The notes beneath the pieces were generated by a model, which saw nothing but the letters and a program-made list of their open reading frames with translations, was not told the DNA's origin and ran no database searches. Positions 45,160-59,200 of a stretch of 64,000 nt of DNA are shown here, piece by piece. Source of the stretch: Prunus persica (Eukaryota; Streptophyta; Magnoliopsida; Rosales; Rosaceae); NCBI RefSeq assembly GCF_000346465.2, contig NC_034012.1:6856800-6920799 (forward strand). The letters run 5' to 3'. Numbering within the stretch: the stretch's first letter is position 1; every line of letters begins with the position of its first letter. A program made the translations under genes and the position numbers.

Positions 45160-45232
45160 AACAAGTCTAGCTGAAGATGAAAATTAAGCATACAACATAA
45201 CACCAACTACCAAGACCAAGCTGAAATTAAAC

Positions 45233-46479
45233 ATGAAGTTGTGCATTTCTGCATTGTCTGTTGTTCTTGTTCTGTTGTTTGTATCTGCAGCACCGCAATT
45301 AGCAGCTAAAAATGTAAACAAGCCCCGGGCCACAGTTGTGCGTGCGGCGGATCTTCTGTCTTTCGACCACTATCTTAAAACATGCCCCCAAGCTGAGGGC
45401 ATCATTCAGCAAAAAACGGGAGACTGGATCCAGAAGGATTTCACTTTGGCTGCTAGCATCATTCGCTTGCACTTCCACGACTGCGCTGTGAGAGTAAGCT
45501 CGCATTTGCATTAAACTTTTTCATTTTTTTCTTCTTTCACATTGGAAAAGAACCAGCCTTTAACATATCCTAATCCGAACACATTACTAATTAGTATTTT
45601 TTAATGTCACTTACCATGTTCTAAACCCCGTGACGAAAATTTAGCAGTTAATAGAACAAAGGCTTAGAGCGTATAAAGAAAGAAATCTTTACATGTATTA
45701 TATGTGATTAAAAAAACTCTACATTGCAGGGCTGTGATGCATCAATTTTGCTTAACCATCAAGGGAGCGAGAGGAGAGCTTTTGCCAGCAGGACACTCAG
45801 AGGTTTTCAAGTAATAGATGACATCAAGGCAGAGCTTGAGAGGCAATGCCCTAAAATTGTCTCCTGTGCCGACATTCTCACTTCTGCAGCTAGAGATGCC
45901 ACCATTATAGCTGGAGGTCCATTTTGGCAAGTCCCGTTCGGGCGTAAAGATGGACGGATTTCAATTTCCAGGGAAGCTGACTCTGTTCCTCAGGGCCATG
46001 AAAATGTAACTGCACTGATTGAGTTTTTCCAAGTACGTGGCTTGAACATGCTTGATTTGGTCACCCTTTCAGGAGCGCACACCATTGGTAGAAGTTCTTG
46101 CTCTTCCTTCAAGAACAGGCTCTCAAACTTCAATGGAACCAGAAAGCCTGATCCTTCACTTAATTCCATGTATTTGAACAACTTCTTGAAGAAGAAATGC
46201 CAAAAAGACTTGGACTTGATTTATCTTGATGCCATAACTCCGAAGACATTCGACACGCAGTTCTACTCGAATCTTCACAAGAAGTTGGGGTTGCTATCAA
46301 CAGATCAGTTGCTCAAGTCAGATGTAAGAACTGGTCCATTTGTTGCTGCATTGGCATCTCAGCCCTCCCTTTTTGAGAGCCAGTTTGCAGTGTCCATGGT
46401 GAAGCTTGGAAATGTCCAAGTTCTTACAAGACCAAATGAAGGTGAAATCCGAGTGAACTGCAATTTTGTCAATGCTTGA
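45233..46479 (+). CDS. Class III peroxidase, peroxidase 7-like
   Basis: Two exons (45233-45493, 45730-46479; GT-AG, phase 0) encode 336 aa. Residues 1-20 are a hydrophobic signal peptide, so the enzyme is secreted. The distal haem site RLHFHDC gives R78 and H82; the proximal site LSGAHTIGRSSC gives H204. Conserved cysteines C51, C84, C89, C127 and C133 are visible, and the C-terminus is VNCNFVNA. The sequence is close to Arabidopsis peroxidase 7 (DFTLAASIIRLHFHDC, GPFWQVPFGRKDG, LLSTDQLLKSD). Family role: haem-dependent oxidation of phenolics and reactive-oxygen chemistry in the cell wall. The single intron, just after the distal site, matches a conserved intron position. One odd feature is a long pre-domain (LAAKNVNKPRATVVRAAD) between signal peptide and catalytic domain. 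Confidence 0.93.
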
Positions 46480-47607
46480 TCAAGCCCATAATATGTTTTT
46501 CTTTTTTCCCTTTTACCAGTTTGAAAAGCTAATTGCATTTTAATAAGTTGAAGCTTGGATTTATGTGTCTGATCACAAAACACTCCTCAAACAGTATGTA
46601 GGTTCGATCCTGCTTAGGGAAATTTCTTGTATTATGATAAGGTCTCTACCCATATATTGTATTGCCATATTGAAAAAGATATAAAAGTAATGATCATGAA
46701 TGTTATATCTGCTAGTGCACATAATTTACAGTTGTACATTGGTGTGACTATCATACCGCCACGTAAAATAATAACACCACGAGATGAAACAACGGTCGCA
46801 CCCAGGTATTTTCGCATGTGTTCCAGGTGATGGACTTTGAGCTGATAAGCATACAGAAAAATGACAAAGTTGAAACAAAAAAGGAAATCAGAAAAATTGA
46901 ACATCAACAACACCGAGCCCGTTCGATCAAATATCCAACTGGCCATAGTTATAATAGTCTTGTAAAAGTTGGAAACTTTACCCTTTTTGTGACCGCTAGT
47001 GGAGTCAATTCCTGCCTGATACTTTTTCCATTTTGTTTCCCTCCATCTTGGACTCACCTTCTCATGAAAAAATTCATCTTTGACAGAAAAGTAAATTTCT
47101 TTTTTGCAAAGAGATTTTTATAAAATACGAAGGTAATGTTGGATGATGATAATACAATAATTTTGATAGTATAACGTGGGAAAATTGAGAAAAGGGTTTA
47201 AATTTTTTCAACTTATTTCATTTTTCATTTGTGCCATTATGAAAAGATAGTGTGCTAATCTGGCAATAGATACTATCCAGCAAAGAAAGTAAAGCCAAGA
47301 CGTGTCTCCAAATCAGTACCAACATCCGGCCAAAAAACCAAAAACCAATTAGAACAAATTCGAGTATATCCATACTATAATTGGATCTTGGAAATAACCC
47401 TAATTCTTAGGCAACTATTATCATGACCCCACACCCAGTCAGGCAATTATTAATTATTATGACCCCACAACATAGATTTTAGCCACAAAAACAATATATT
47501 TTTATTTTTCTCAAAACCCAGAAGGAAAAAAAAAACAGAGATCAAGAAAGAAAAACAGAGACCAGAGACACACAAAAACAGAGTGAGAGTGATCAGAATT
47601 TAGAGAA
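46480..47607. other. Intergenic region
   Basis: AT-rich. The stretch GTAGGTTCGATCCTGC near 46,598 resembles a pol III B box and may be a decayed SINE. The last 100 bp before the metacaspase ATG is A/G-rich 5' UTR-like sequence. No other gene is seen. Confidence 0.5.
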
Positions 47608-49464
47608 ATGGCGAAGAAGGCAGTGCTGATAGGATGCAACTACCAGGGAACCAAGGCAGAGCTGAAGGGCTGCATTAACGACGTGAAGAGGATGCACAGC
47701 TGCCTTGTGGACATATATGGCTTCCGTGAAGATGACATCCAAGTTTTGATCGACTCAGATTCCTCCTACACTCAGCCCACCGGGAGAAACATCCGCCGGG
47801 CCATCACCAACCTCATCCGATCTGCCGATTCCGGAGATGTCCTCTTTGTCCACTACAGCGGCCATGGCACCCGCCTTCCTGCTGAGACTGGCGATGACGA
47901 TGACACTGGCTATGATGAGTGCATCGTCCCCACTGACATGAACCTCATCACTGGTCTGTTTCTGATTGCTCTCTCTCTTGTTCTTTCGCTTTTTGTGGCC
48001 TGTTTGGGTTTTCAAGTTTTGGGTTTTGTTGGAAAATTCAGTCTGATAATTGTTTTGATGATTGATGATTATGTGGGTTGTCTCTGATGATTGTTTTGAT
48101 GTGTTTGTTTCTTGTATCTGATGAACAAAATGGATGGATCATGGATAGAGTTAGAGCATTTCAGGAAAATTGACATCTTGTTTTGTTGATCCAAAGATTT
48201 TGGATCAACTGAATTTCTGTTTGGAAATCTGGATATTAATTTTAACTACTTGGGTTGTTGGTCTGCATTTGAATGATTCAAAGTGCTGATTCTGAGCTTG
48301 AATGATCTGCTTATGTTTTCAGGTTTGATATTGTGTTAAGGTCCAAAATTAGGTCATCTCTATCTAATTATCTTTCTAATACAAACTCAAAATAAACCTT
48401 AAGCTCAAAACACTGTAATCTAAATCTCAAAAGCAATATCAACATCGAAATAAGAGAAGAGTTAATTTATAAAGGTTCTAATGCTACTTTGAACATAATG
48501 TGATTGTTCTGTTTGTTCTTCGGTTGATATGACAAGTTCACAACCGTTGTGGAATGTATTTGCAACAGATGATGACTTCAGGGAGTTTGTAGACCAGCTG
48601 CCAGCAGGTTGCCGGCTGACAATGGTATCAGATTCTTGCCACAGCGGCGGCCTTATTGATGAAGCTAAAGAGCAGATAGGGGAGAGCACCAAAGGGGAAG
48701 AGCGCAAGTCTAGCTCTGGTTTTGGTGGATTCAAGAACTTCCTCAAGGACAGGGCAGAAGATGCACTTGAGTCTCGTGGAATCCACATCCCGTCTGCATT
48801 GCGCCCCGATCGGCACCATGAAGAGGAGTCTGATGACAGAGAAATTGAAACTGGATATGGGCACAGGGGCTATGTCAAAAGCAGGTCTCTGCCACTCTCA
48901 ACTCTTATAGAGATACTCAAGCAGAAAACAGGGAAGGATGACATTGATGTTGGGAAGCTGAGGCCAACACTCTTCGATGTTTTCGGAGAAGATGCCAGTC
49001 CTAAGGTGAAAAAGTTCATGAAGGTCATCATGAACAAACTCCAAAACAATGAGGGCAGCAGCGGTGGGTTATTGGGGAAGATTGGAAGCTTGGCTCAAGG
49101 GTTTCTTGAACAAAAGCTTCAAGATAACGATGAGTATGCAAAGCCTGCTTTAGAGACACAAGTGGGTAGCAAGCAAGAGGTTTACGCCGGAGCAAACCAC
49201 CGCGCCATTCCTGATGGCGGGATTCTCATCAGTGGTTGCCAGACGGACCAAACTTCTGCAGATGCCAGTCCTTCCGGAAATCCGACGGAAGCTTATGGGG
49301 CTCTTAGCAATGCCATTCAGATCATACTCTCTGAAAGAGATGGTGAAGTTACAAACCACCAGCTTGTTCTCAAGGCAAGGGAGACTCTGAAGAGGCAGGG
49401 TTACACTCAGCGACCTGGCCTCTATTGCCATGACCACCATGTCGATGCTCCTTTTGTGTGCTGA
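47608..49464 (+). CDS. Type II metacaspase (AMC4-like)
   Basis: Two exons (47608-47953, 48569-49464; phase 1) give 413 aa, close to the 418 aa of Arabidopsis metacaspase 4. The p20 region starts [20 protein letters not shown]. Catalytic H86 lies in YSGHGT and C139 in DSCHSGG, the same positions as in AtMC4. A variable linker (about residues 145-235, Glu/Lys/Ser-rich) separates p20 from p10, as in type II enzymes, and there is no N-terminal zinc-finger prodomain. The p10 part holds [17 protein letters not shown]. Family role: Ca2+-dependent Arg/Lys-specific cysteine protease in wound and stress responses and cell death, cytosolic, activated by cleavage in the linker. It converges with the helicase gene on the other strand, with 556 bp between stop codons. 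Confidence 0.94.
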
Positions 49465-49471
49465 TCTGAAG

Positions 49472-49473
<2 letters not shown>

Positions 49474-49504
<31 letters not shown>
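49474..49504. repeat. (AT)n microsatellite
   Basis: An AT dinucleotide tract immediately after the metacaspase stop, within its 3' UTR. Confidence 0.9.
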
Positions 49505-49506
<2 letters not shown>

Positions 49507-50020
49507 TGATAAATAATTATGAGTGAGGTACTTTCTGCTGATTTTATTTTCATGTTCTTCGCATAAAGGATTTTTTTTTTTTTTCCCCAGAGGATTTTCT
49601 ATTTCATCGATTATCTGAATGTCTTTGAACATAAAGGATCTTGTATTTCATCTAGTAAATGAATAATATTGAACAAAAATGAAGATTTTCTATTTCATCT
49701 ACCATTTGAATAACAACTGTATGACATTGATACAAATTAGTTCCAGCAGAACTATAACCAAGACAGCCTAGTAGACTAACCTCCATTGCCTTCAACAACA
49801 ATGTCGATGATATACAAATAGGGGAAAAAATGGAGCCAATGGAGGGTGAGAAAAACAAAAAATCAAAATCAATGACTGCTTCCATTAGTGTGCAGAAAAA
49901 TCTGTTTTCTATTTCTTAGGTATTTGGCTTCTGCCTTCTGGAACTATTCCCGTGCCTCCGAGATTAACACGTCATATAGAGCAACTCACCAAAAATTTAC
50001 AACCAGACTACTGCGTCATC

Positions 50021-53000
50021 TCAATCATCAATTTCTTGAACCCATGCAAAATCTGTAACATAATAAAAGCAGCCTCTGTCAAGGTAAACTTCTAAAACCA
50101 AACAAATGAGTTAATATCAGGCTGCATTAAACATGTGAATGGATTCCATTCATTAAGCCTCTTTAGCCATTTAGGAGTTTCACTTGAGTAAAAACAAGGT
50201 CAAGTTTAGCTAGACACACCAAGAAATTAGTCAAGTAAATGCACGTTGTTGAAAGAGTTTGGGTTGGAGTGTTTTTGAAAATTTTCTTACTGGTCAAACA
50301 TCAGAGCATAAGAAATAAAAAATAAAAAATAATTAAAAGAAATTAAAAGAAATTAACAATGGAGATGGGGAGAGACCTTGAAGTACGGATTCAACTGCTG
50401 CATTTGGGACAAAGAGACCAACAATTCTGCGGTTATCTGTCGTGGTTTCTATACGCACAACACGTAGCCGCTTGTGGCTTTGCCGGGCCTGTTAAAATTG
50501 TCACAAGAGTTTAAAAAATATATTGAAAATTGAGAGGTATGGATGAGATTGCTCACTAATGAACTATAAAGAAAATAGCCTACAACAATCAAAAGATGTA
50601 TCCAAATGAACTTGTGTAATAATGGGATAACCAACAGGCAAACCAACAAAACCTTAGTGGGAATAGCTTGGGAACCAATAAATCAAAGCAACACTTGCAT
50701 TCTTCTTTTTGTATATTTAACCATATATATGATGCTTCAACATAATGGATATGCGTTTATTTTCTGGCAAAAGGAAGCATGTTTATTATTGGATTATTGA
50801 ATTATATGTTTCGATTTGATTTATGTATTTCATCATATGTTTTTTACCAAATGAAACCTGTTCTGTGGGCATGTATTCGTGCACGAAAGCACACATGTTT
50901 TCCTGAAGAGTTGAAACTGTTCTACTCTGAAATGGTTGATGCTGTTTTTATCCTTCACTATCATGGAAATGTCTATTGACCATTTTCTTTTTCCTAATAT
51001 TTTGTCATCCAAGACCCATGGACTTCTGTGAAGGTATGATGACTTGAACTGAAGCACTGAGGGAGAGAGCAAACATGCTTACCATCTCTTTGTTAATTAG
51101 TATCAGATAGTACCCAGAAAATGAAAGAAGTAAACATACCATGGAAACATTATACAAAACAGCTGAAGATAACCATTATAATAAATAAATAAATAAAAGG
51201 TTATCTGTACTTTTCCAACATATGAATTATCCAGGAACAATTAGGTGGAACACTGACACTTAATAACACAGCATTGTCATGATTGTCCACAATGGAGAAA
51301 CAGGCAGCAAATGAAAAAAGTTACCTGCTTAGAAAGAGCCTTTTCAATAGTGCCCCAAACAGGAAGAATGAGGCCACCTAATACATTTACTTCCTGCAGT
51401 CTTCTGCCAACAGTACAGAAGTTGCCAAGCTTACAATTGCGCCCATGCATGCACTGCAAGTAAAGGTGAAGTCACAAGATAACTACAATCAGCAAAAGAG
51501 ATATGTATGCACAACTAAGGAATTTTCAACTAATCCGCTTAGAATATGAACTGTTATGCACGGGTAGCAGTTTGAGTTCTTTTCTGGTAAAAGAAACAAA
51601 ATCCAAAACTTCAAGAAAGATAGAGCCAGACTCGCACATAATGCAACCAGCAAAAAATTGCAATGACCATGAAAGTAAACATATTGCACCCGAAGGTTTG
51701 AATAAAACTGGTCCAACAATAGTTGCTTTTTCTTTCATTCTTGATCATCATAGAAGAATAGTAGATTTTAATATACAAAAGATATAGATTTTCACCATTA
51801 TAATATATATAACAACCAAGTCATACAAGAGCAATATAGCAACTATTTGTACCAAATATTCAACAGCCATATCAAATTAAATTCATCAAGCATCTACACC
51901 TGTTTGGACGAAACTTCATATTCATCTTCCCAACCACTGCGAGCCTTCTCTAATGTTGATGTTTTTCTGTATTTGTTTTTTAGCTCTGACAGAGGCATTT
52001 CTCTGGATAAGGGAAAAAAGTAGGTAAAAGTGAAACATAGATACTTTAAATACAAAAAATGAATGGAGCGTGGAAATTATAAATTTGGTACCTTACTGAC
52101 TCTCCAACAGCAGGACGGACTATCTTATACGATCCAGAAGTAGAACTGAAACACATTTAGGGTAAACCAATGAAAACAGAGAGTCATGCCGCAGGATTCC
52201 CTAATTAAAGGAAAAGAACCACGAACATCTAAATGTCTCTTTTTATAATTAGTTGGCCACCATGGATATAGCTAAATTTCTCGGAACAGAGGTAAACCAA
52301 TAAATTTTATCATGGCCCACAACATTCAGATTTCAACATCTTGAAGTTTTTAAGTTTATTGATCTCAAGTGAACAAATGATATTCCTCCGATTCACTTCT
52401 CCAAACTGACATTTTAATAACATCAACAAATTTGGGACCAATAATATCCAATCCAAAAAATCTGAGGATGGTTAGTTCTGTCAATTGCAGTTTGGCATAG
52501 TTTGCTCTTATCCAGTTCTATCAATTTATGAAATCGAAATTTCTTTGACACGATTCACGAAACAAGAAAATATACTTAATATAGACAATTAGGGAATAAA
52601 AGTATCAACTATAAGTTCCTCTCAAAGTTTACCACTGCCTAAAGTCTAGGAGTTTGAGTCTTAGCAAAGATGTGCAATTTATGTTTCACCACTTACGGTT
52701 GCAATTTGACTTGCAACCAGTATATACTAAGTCATGTCTCTTTCCCAGAATTCCAAAACAAATAGATGTAACGTGAACTAGCAAGCATGAAGACAAACTC
52801 AATAAGAAAAAAAAGAAAAAAAACTGGAATATAAATGCACTTGAGTAATATTTACCTAGAGCAATCATTGGTAGAACAATCCATGTTTCAAAATAAAAAA
52901 TACATACAACTAGAAATGAAGTACCTCTCAAAGGCTAATATGATATGACGTCTCCCCAGCCACTCCCTCCTAGATTCATAGAACCCATCATTGGCAGAAC

Positions 53001-53229
53001 CAAGCCCATCCTTTTGTTTCTCTTCAAGCATGGCACTCGCAGACTACCAAAGATGAACATAATTTAGTATGGTGAATTGACAAAGTCATAATCACCAATC
53101 AACTACGCTGGTGGAAAACAATGTACCTCCCACATGATCCCACGATCCAGGGTAAAAGTAAAAAGAACTGTTGAAGCTCCAGACATTTGATCAACATAAA
53201 CAGTCTGCAACAAATTGGAAGTCAATATC

Positions 53230-53266
<37 letters not shown>

Positions 53267-56200
53267 AACAAGTGAAATTAAGCAAAGCTTGACCTTCGGA
53301 GTTCCTTGTAGCTCTATAACATTAGCTTTCATATCAACAATCCCAGAGTCAAGATTCCCTTCAATGCGTGCATTATGGATAATAAGATCCAAAATGCTAA
53401 CAAAACACTCGAACAATCTGTGTTTTTTGATGATGTCAGCATATTAAGCCCAACTCTAACTACAATAAGGAAATTGTTTTTTAATTGACAGATCACGGAC
53501 CTATTCTGTATATCAGGTGGCAATCCTAAAATTCGATTGAGGAAACGTCCAACATCATGCATATCTGATTCAACTATACGGCCAGAGAGCTTCCCATAAT
53601 CTTTCCCAGTAGCTACTTTACATATGGCAAGTACAAGTTACCATCAAGAGAAATATAAAATATAGTTAAAAGCAGATTCACTGTGACACTATTACACAAA
53701 ATAATATTCTTAAATCAATCAACTGTACTAGCATAGTATACAATTTGCAGTATCTATGAGGAAATAAAAGTTAGCGTTTAATATTTTATCCAACATAGTA
53801 CTGTATAGCTGAAAAAAAGCTCACCATCCCTAACTATTCCTACAAAAACGAGAGAAGCTTTTGCCTTCACAATAAAATCTTGAATTGTCTCTGGTTTTTC
53901 AGATGAACATCCTGGCGGTACAACAGGCAGAGAATCCTGAAAACTGATTTCTAGTTATTTTACAATACAATTTAATTTTTACTTATATTAATATAATATG
54001 TAGGCAACTATATTATTTTCCAGAAGTTGTTCATAAAAACCTGCTCCATAATTCCTCTATACATCAGCATCAAAGCTTTCTTTCCATAAGCACTATCATA
54101 ATTATAGGCACTCAACGATGGGCCTGCCCTGCAATTCATCAAACCAAATGATGAGATAGGCAAATGACTCACAGGATGAGGAATAAAATTACAGCACGTA
54201 TTCTTATACCACAATGGTAACCAATGAATATACATCAACCAAATTCAACTAACCTGCGGTCACCCTGTGTTAGTGCTCCAAGAGATTCTAATCTCTTTGC
54301 AACAATGGATGCAAACCGACGTTCTCCACCAAGGTTAGTAAAGAGAAGCCTGCAAGGGAAAGGAGGGATTAAACTACTTTACCAACTCGGAAAAACACTA
54401 ACCATACATGATTCTCATATCTGTCACAGCTTACACTAATCGCATTGCACAGAAAATGACAAATGAATCATTACAAAAGTTTTCTTCTGTGAACAAATGA
54501 ATTTTATTGCTTCTCAAGAGACAGAAACTCACATAGTTGCAAAGCCACCGGTTGGCATGGTTTAACCATAATTCAACCAAACTACTCATACATCAGCATG
54601 ATACCATTGCATATGTTGAGCATTCAGTAATTAAGGATATCTGGTTGCACTAAAACACCAATGATTCTGGACCTTATCCTGTCAACTAGGCACTCTGATA
54701 CGCTACAGTGTACTGACTCAGTGGACAAGCCCTTACTTCTAACAGTAGAGAAAGCTGGGTGCTTCTAACAGTACCGACTCAAGAGAAAACAAGCCCCGAC
54801 TGATTTAGCTAACTTAAGATGGGTGAGCCAAATAAAAGAAACCAATTATACATAAGTGTCTATCCACCTGTATTCAGGAGCAGACGCTTGATTTGACCGA
54901 TGAGTTCTTCCAAACTGTTGAATTGCTCGATCAGCACTCCAAGGAAGTTCCAGAGTTAGATGTACCCTTCTTCTCTGTTGTTAAATGTATAATACATGAG
55001 AGAGAGATAAATATCCAGTTTCACCGCACTGTAAGCCAGCAACTGATCAGAAGATACAGTTCTAGACAAATAGGCATACCTGATTAGCAGCTCTTCTATC
55101 TGCCTGCAAAGACACACCAGCAGATCCAGCTTCAGAAATGATAGCAACCAACTTCTTGCCATCCATGAAAAGCTGCTTCTCATGCATGTTGACCATCTCC
55201 ATGGAAATCTCCTTCCTAAACCAAAACATAGTTTAGCCAATTTTAAAAAATTTAAAAATAAGTATGAGAGACAAAAAAATACCATAACTCACGTGTTCCG
55301 TGCCTGGTAGGTAACACCTTTCCCACCAGATGCCCTCACAAGCATACCTCGCCTTCCTGTCATTTCTGCTACTTTATCAGGGCCTCCAAGCTGCAGCCCA
55401 CCCAAAAAAAGAAACTCTGTTGAGGCACTAAACAGAAAATGTTGAGGCCAACTGTTTGAGGGTTGTAGAATATGAATATCAGGTTGGAATCCGCAGTGTA
55501 GCAATGTAGTCAAAGTGACTGTAGATTAAATGGCTTGTACACAGCAGGATCACTGTTAGTGCTTCCTTTGTATATGGAGCAAGACTTATTGTCAATACAA
55601 GTAGAGACTTAAATGGAAATCAAAGAAAGTGCTACCTTTCTATCAATCTCACTGATCTCCATTGGCTTTCAATCTCAGGCACAATGGCCTCTCTTACCTA
55701 GCATCTTTCTTTCTTCGTAGGACTCTTACCTACCCATCTTAAGTCTTTAAATTTATATTTACTTGAACATACATTGTCATAACCATGCAGGATCGATACT
55801 TTTAAGTAGAGGCTGGTATAAATCGGTTTGAACAAAACCAAAGGGTAAAACAATTCGGGGGTTTTTTAAGGAGCAATGTTTAAAAAGTGATTTACAAGAA
55901 TCAATTAGAGTAGGAATCATACAGGCACTTAAGATTAAAAGGGATAATTTTACGCATTTGATGATGATGCTTATGAAGAGTGAGCTTATTCAAGGAGTTT
56001 GGGTGGATATTGTTTCACTAGCAGTGAAGGTGTAGACCAGTAGCCTAACTATTTCCTACCTTGGACCTTTGTGGGCTTCTCAAAAGGCAGAGTCGGTGCC
56101 AGATTCAATGTTCAAGCCTTAATTAAAAATGACTCGGAGCTCAGAAGAGGATATACCTATCAAAAGTTGCGAAACAGACTTTAATTCGGAGTTAGAATGT

Positions 56201-59200
56201 GCGGCTGAAGAACTATGTTTTCAGTCTTCTTTTTTAGTAGTTTAATTCTAGGAATCTGTGGTAAGAGTTAGATTTATAGTGTTGATAGATTTACTACACC
56301 AGTAAATGTACCACAGGCATACGGGGTTTTCTTAACTCTGTTATTTATTGACACTCTGCTTAAGACTAAAGAGAGATGCATGGACCACTAAGTAAATGTA
56401 TACCAGAGACTTACTTCACAGATTTATTATCAGAGATGCCTGCTCTAGCATACAGAGATTTATGACCAAAAAATTTTGTTTCAATTTCAGTTTAGTACCC
56501 TGACTTTCATCCACAAGGCATGTTGGTACCCGAATTAGTACCTAACAGCAGAACCTCATTATAGTGTGGATACTAAGTCTTAAAATTGAAAAGACGGATA
56601 CTATCATACCATCAGGTGAAAGTTCAGGGTACTAAACTGAAATTGACCCTTTTTTTTAACAAGTATGCCCAAACACATGCATGAAAAATGATTAATTTAA
56701 TATAATTGTACAAATAAGAATAGATTTATTCCATTTAGATCTAACTCTTAACGATTTGAGCATCTAACAATTCATGAAAAGAAATAGAAACAGACTACAG
56801 CATGGAACACACCTAGAGCCTCCAATAACTAACAGATCATAGGCATGGCTCTTTCTAGTTAGAATTTGGAAGGAAAAAGAGGACAAACACGGAGGTATCT
56901 ACAAAGTTGGGTAAAATTAAATTATGAACACGTGATTCAATGTCTTCAAAATGACATGAGAAATAGAGAGAGAGAACATCGCCACTACCTGATCAATGAT
57001 ATCATCCAAAGGATTGTTCGGAAGATTCAAAGAACGAACTAACTCCAATATTTTTAACTTACGATCCAAAGCTGCTTCATACCTACAAGGTTATGAAACT
57101 TATATTGATGCTGAAAATTACAATAAAACAATGAATACCAACATGAAAATAAGTTATTAAACATGAAACTCTTGTGGGCAAAAACAAAATGAAACTAACC
57201 TCTTTGTAAGTTCAGCAATATACTCTTGTTTCTTTTTCAAAAAGTCTTCCGTTCTTTCCTTGCATGAATGACATGACCAATCTCCAGATACAACATCTGT
57301 CACAGGTGGGATAAGACATGCAGCATGCACCAGTTGGCCACAACAGGAACACTGAAGCAATTTCTTTCTTTCCTGCAGCAAGTATCTAATGGTTAAGAAA
57401 CATACTGCAAGCGCTAAAACAATCTTAACATGTCAAATGGAATTACCTCCTCAGAACTGCAAATTTCACAAATTTGAAACTCGTCATCAGATTCAGTAGA
57501 TTCATGAGCAGAATCAGCTGCATTGATCAAACAAAAATTTGAAATAAGAAGCAAAGGTAGTATAGCAGTTGTACTGCTTTTCACCCAAACATAGAATAAA
57601 ACATGTCGTGATTGCTGTAAAATGCCCCCAAATGGAGAAGATTGAAAATTTAAAAAATATATATGAACAGTTGCATTGAATATATCAGTAGGTGCATTCT
57701 GCAAACAGACTAAAACGTGATGCACCAATAAAAAAAATAGAGATTTGTGTCGATATTACAATGAGGATCCAAACAAGACATGTTTGCAAGGTAAATTTCT
57801 TGTGAAGAACAAGAAGATACCAGAGACATAATATAAGGGTCCAAAAAGACGTGTTACATCTATTATCAGCCAGTTTCTAAAAACTCACTTTCAGATTCTT
57901 CATCACTTTCATCATCACTTGCAGGTTTCCATTTTGCGACTTTCCTCACTCTCCCTTTCATTGAAACACCAGGAGTTGCTGAGTGCCTCTTGCGCTGCAG
58001 CTCCTTTACACTTTCTTCTCCTATTATAACTCAAGAAAGTAAATTCGTAGTGACATTAAAATAAACTATGCAAACAATAGTACAAAATCACATATATACC
58101 TTCAAGAGGTTCAGGCTTTTCAGGCAAAGGATAATTTTCCTCAACAAATTTAAGTAACAGTTCTCGAGGTCCAGAAATAAAATCATCAAGTTCAAGACCC
58201 TGCTTAAGCAAGGACACACAAAATAAATGAAGATTGTACACATCAAAAACCAAATACATCAGGAAAAACCAATGTGCTCACGTATTTGGTCACGGCTTCC
58301 TCTGTTCGTGCCTCTCCAGTACTCTGAAGGCCAATAACCACACACTTGCCATCCATCAATGCTTGCTTAGCTAGTCTTACTGCAGCCGGCACCTTAGCTG
58401 ACATACACATATGCCTAAAGAAACGCTGCAATATATGCACAAAACCAAGAACAACAAAAAGCCAATAAATTTGTAATTTAAAAAATCTAAAGACATAAAT
58501 GTGAAAATTTTAGAAAACAATTGAAAAAAAAAAAAATGTAAACCGACAACATCCAAGAACAGTGAATATTAGATACCTGATGGCTAGCCCAATATAATCG
58601 CCAGACTTGACTAGAATTGGGCCTTTCATTGGTGATAAATGCAGCTGCTGATAGTATATCCAATCGCAGCTCTGTCCAAAACCCTGCTGCTTTTTCGTAC
58701 ATGTCCTAAGAAGACAACAAAGTAACATAAATAAATAAAATTTTAAAAGAATCTTTACAAATTTCAAAATATCAAATAACCAGGGAGAAAACTATGCCCC
58801 ATTCGAAGTTAGTAAGTATGCAGACCCTCACCAAAGGAGAAAGAAATAAAACAAAAGTAAATTTATGGGGAAAGGCACTTTACTTAACAACTAGAAAGTC
58901 TCAGGTCTCTCAAATATGCCTTAAGGTGTTTCTGATGAAATTGTTGAATTATCCGGGTCTAATGAAAGATATATATTTTCTTCCATATCTAGTCTTCTTC
59001 ACTCTTTCTATCTCAAAATATCTCTTTATAGATTTATCTTTCTCTCTCTCTCCTATTCTTCAAACTTCAAGGAACCTAGCACATCCAGTTGCCCTCTATT
59101 GCAGATCAATATTCAAAATTAATTAAAACAAACAGGCAAGCATTTGGTGCATGCTATCATTACAAATTTTGTCTTTATGAATTATTCTGAACCTGGTAAA

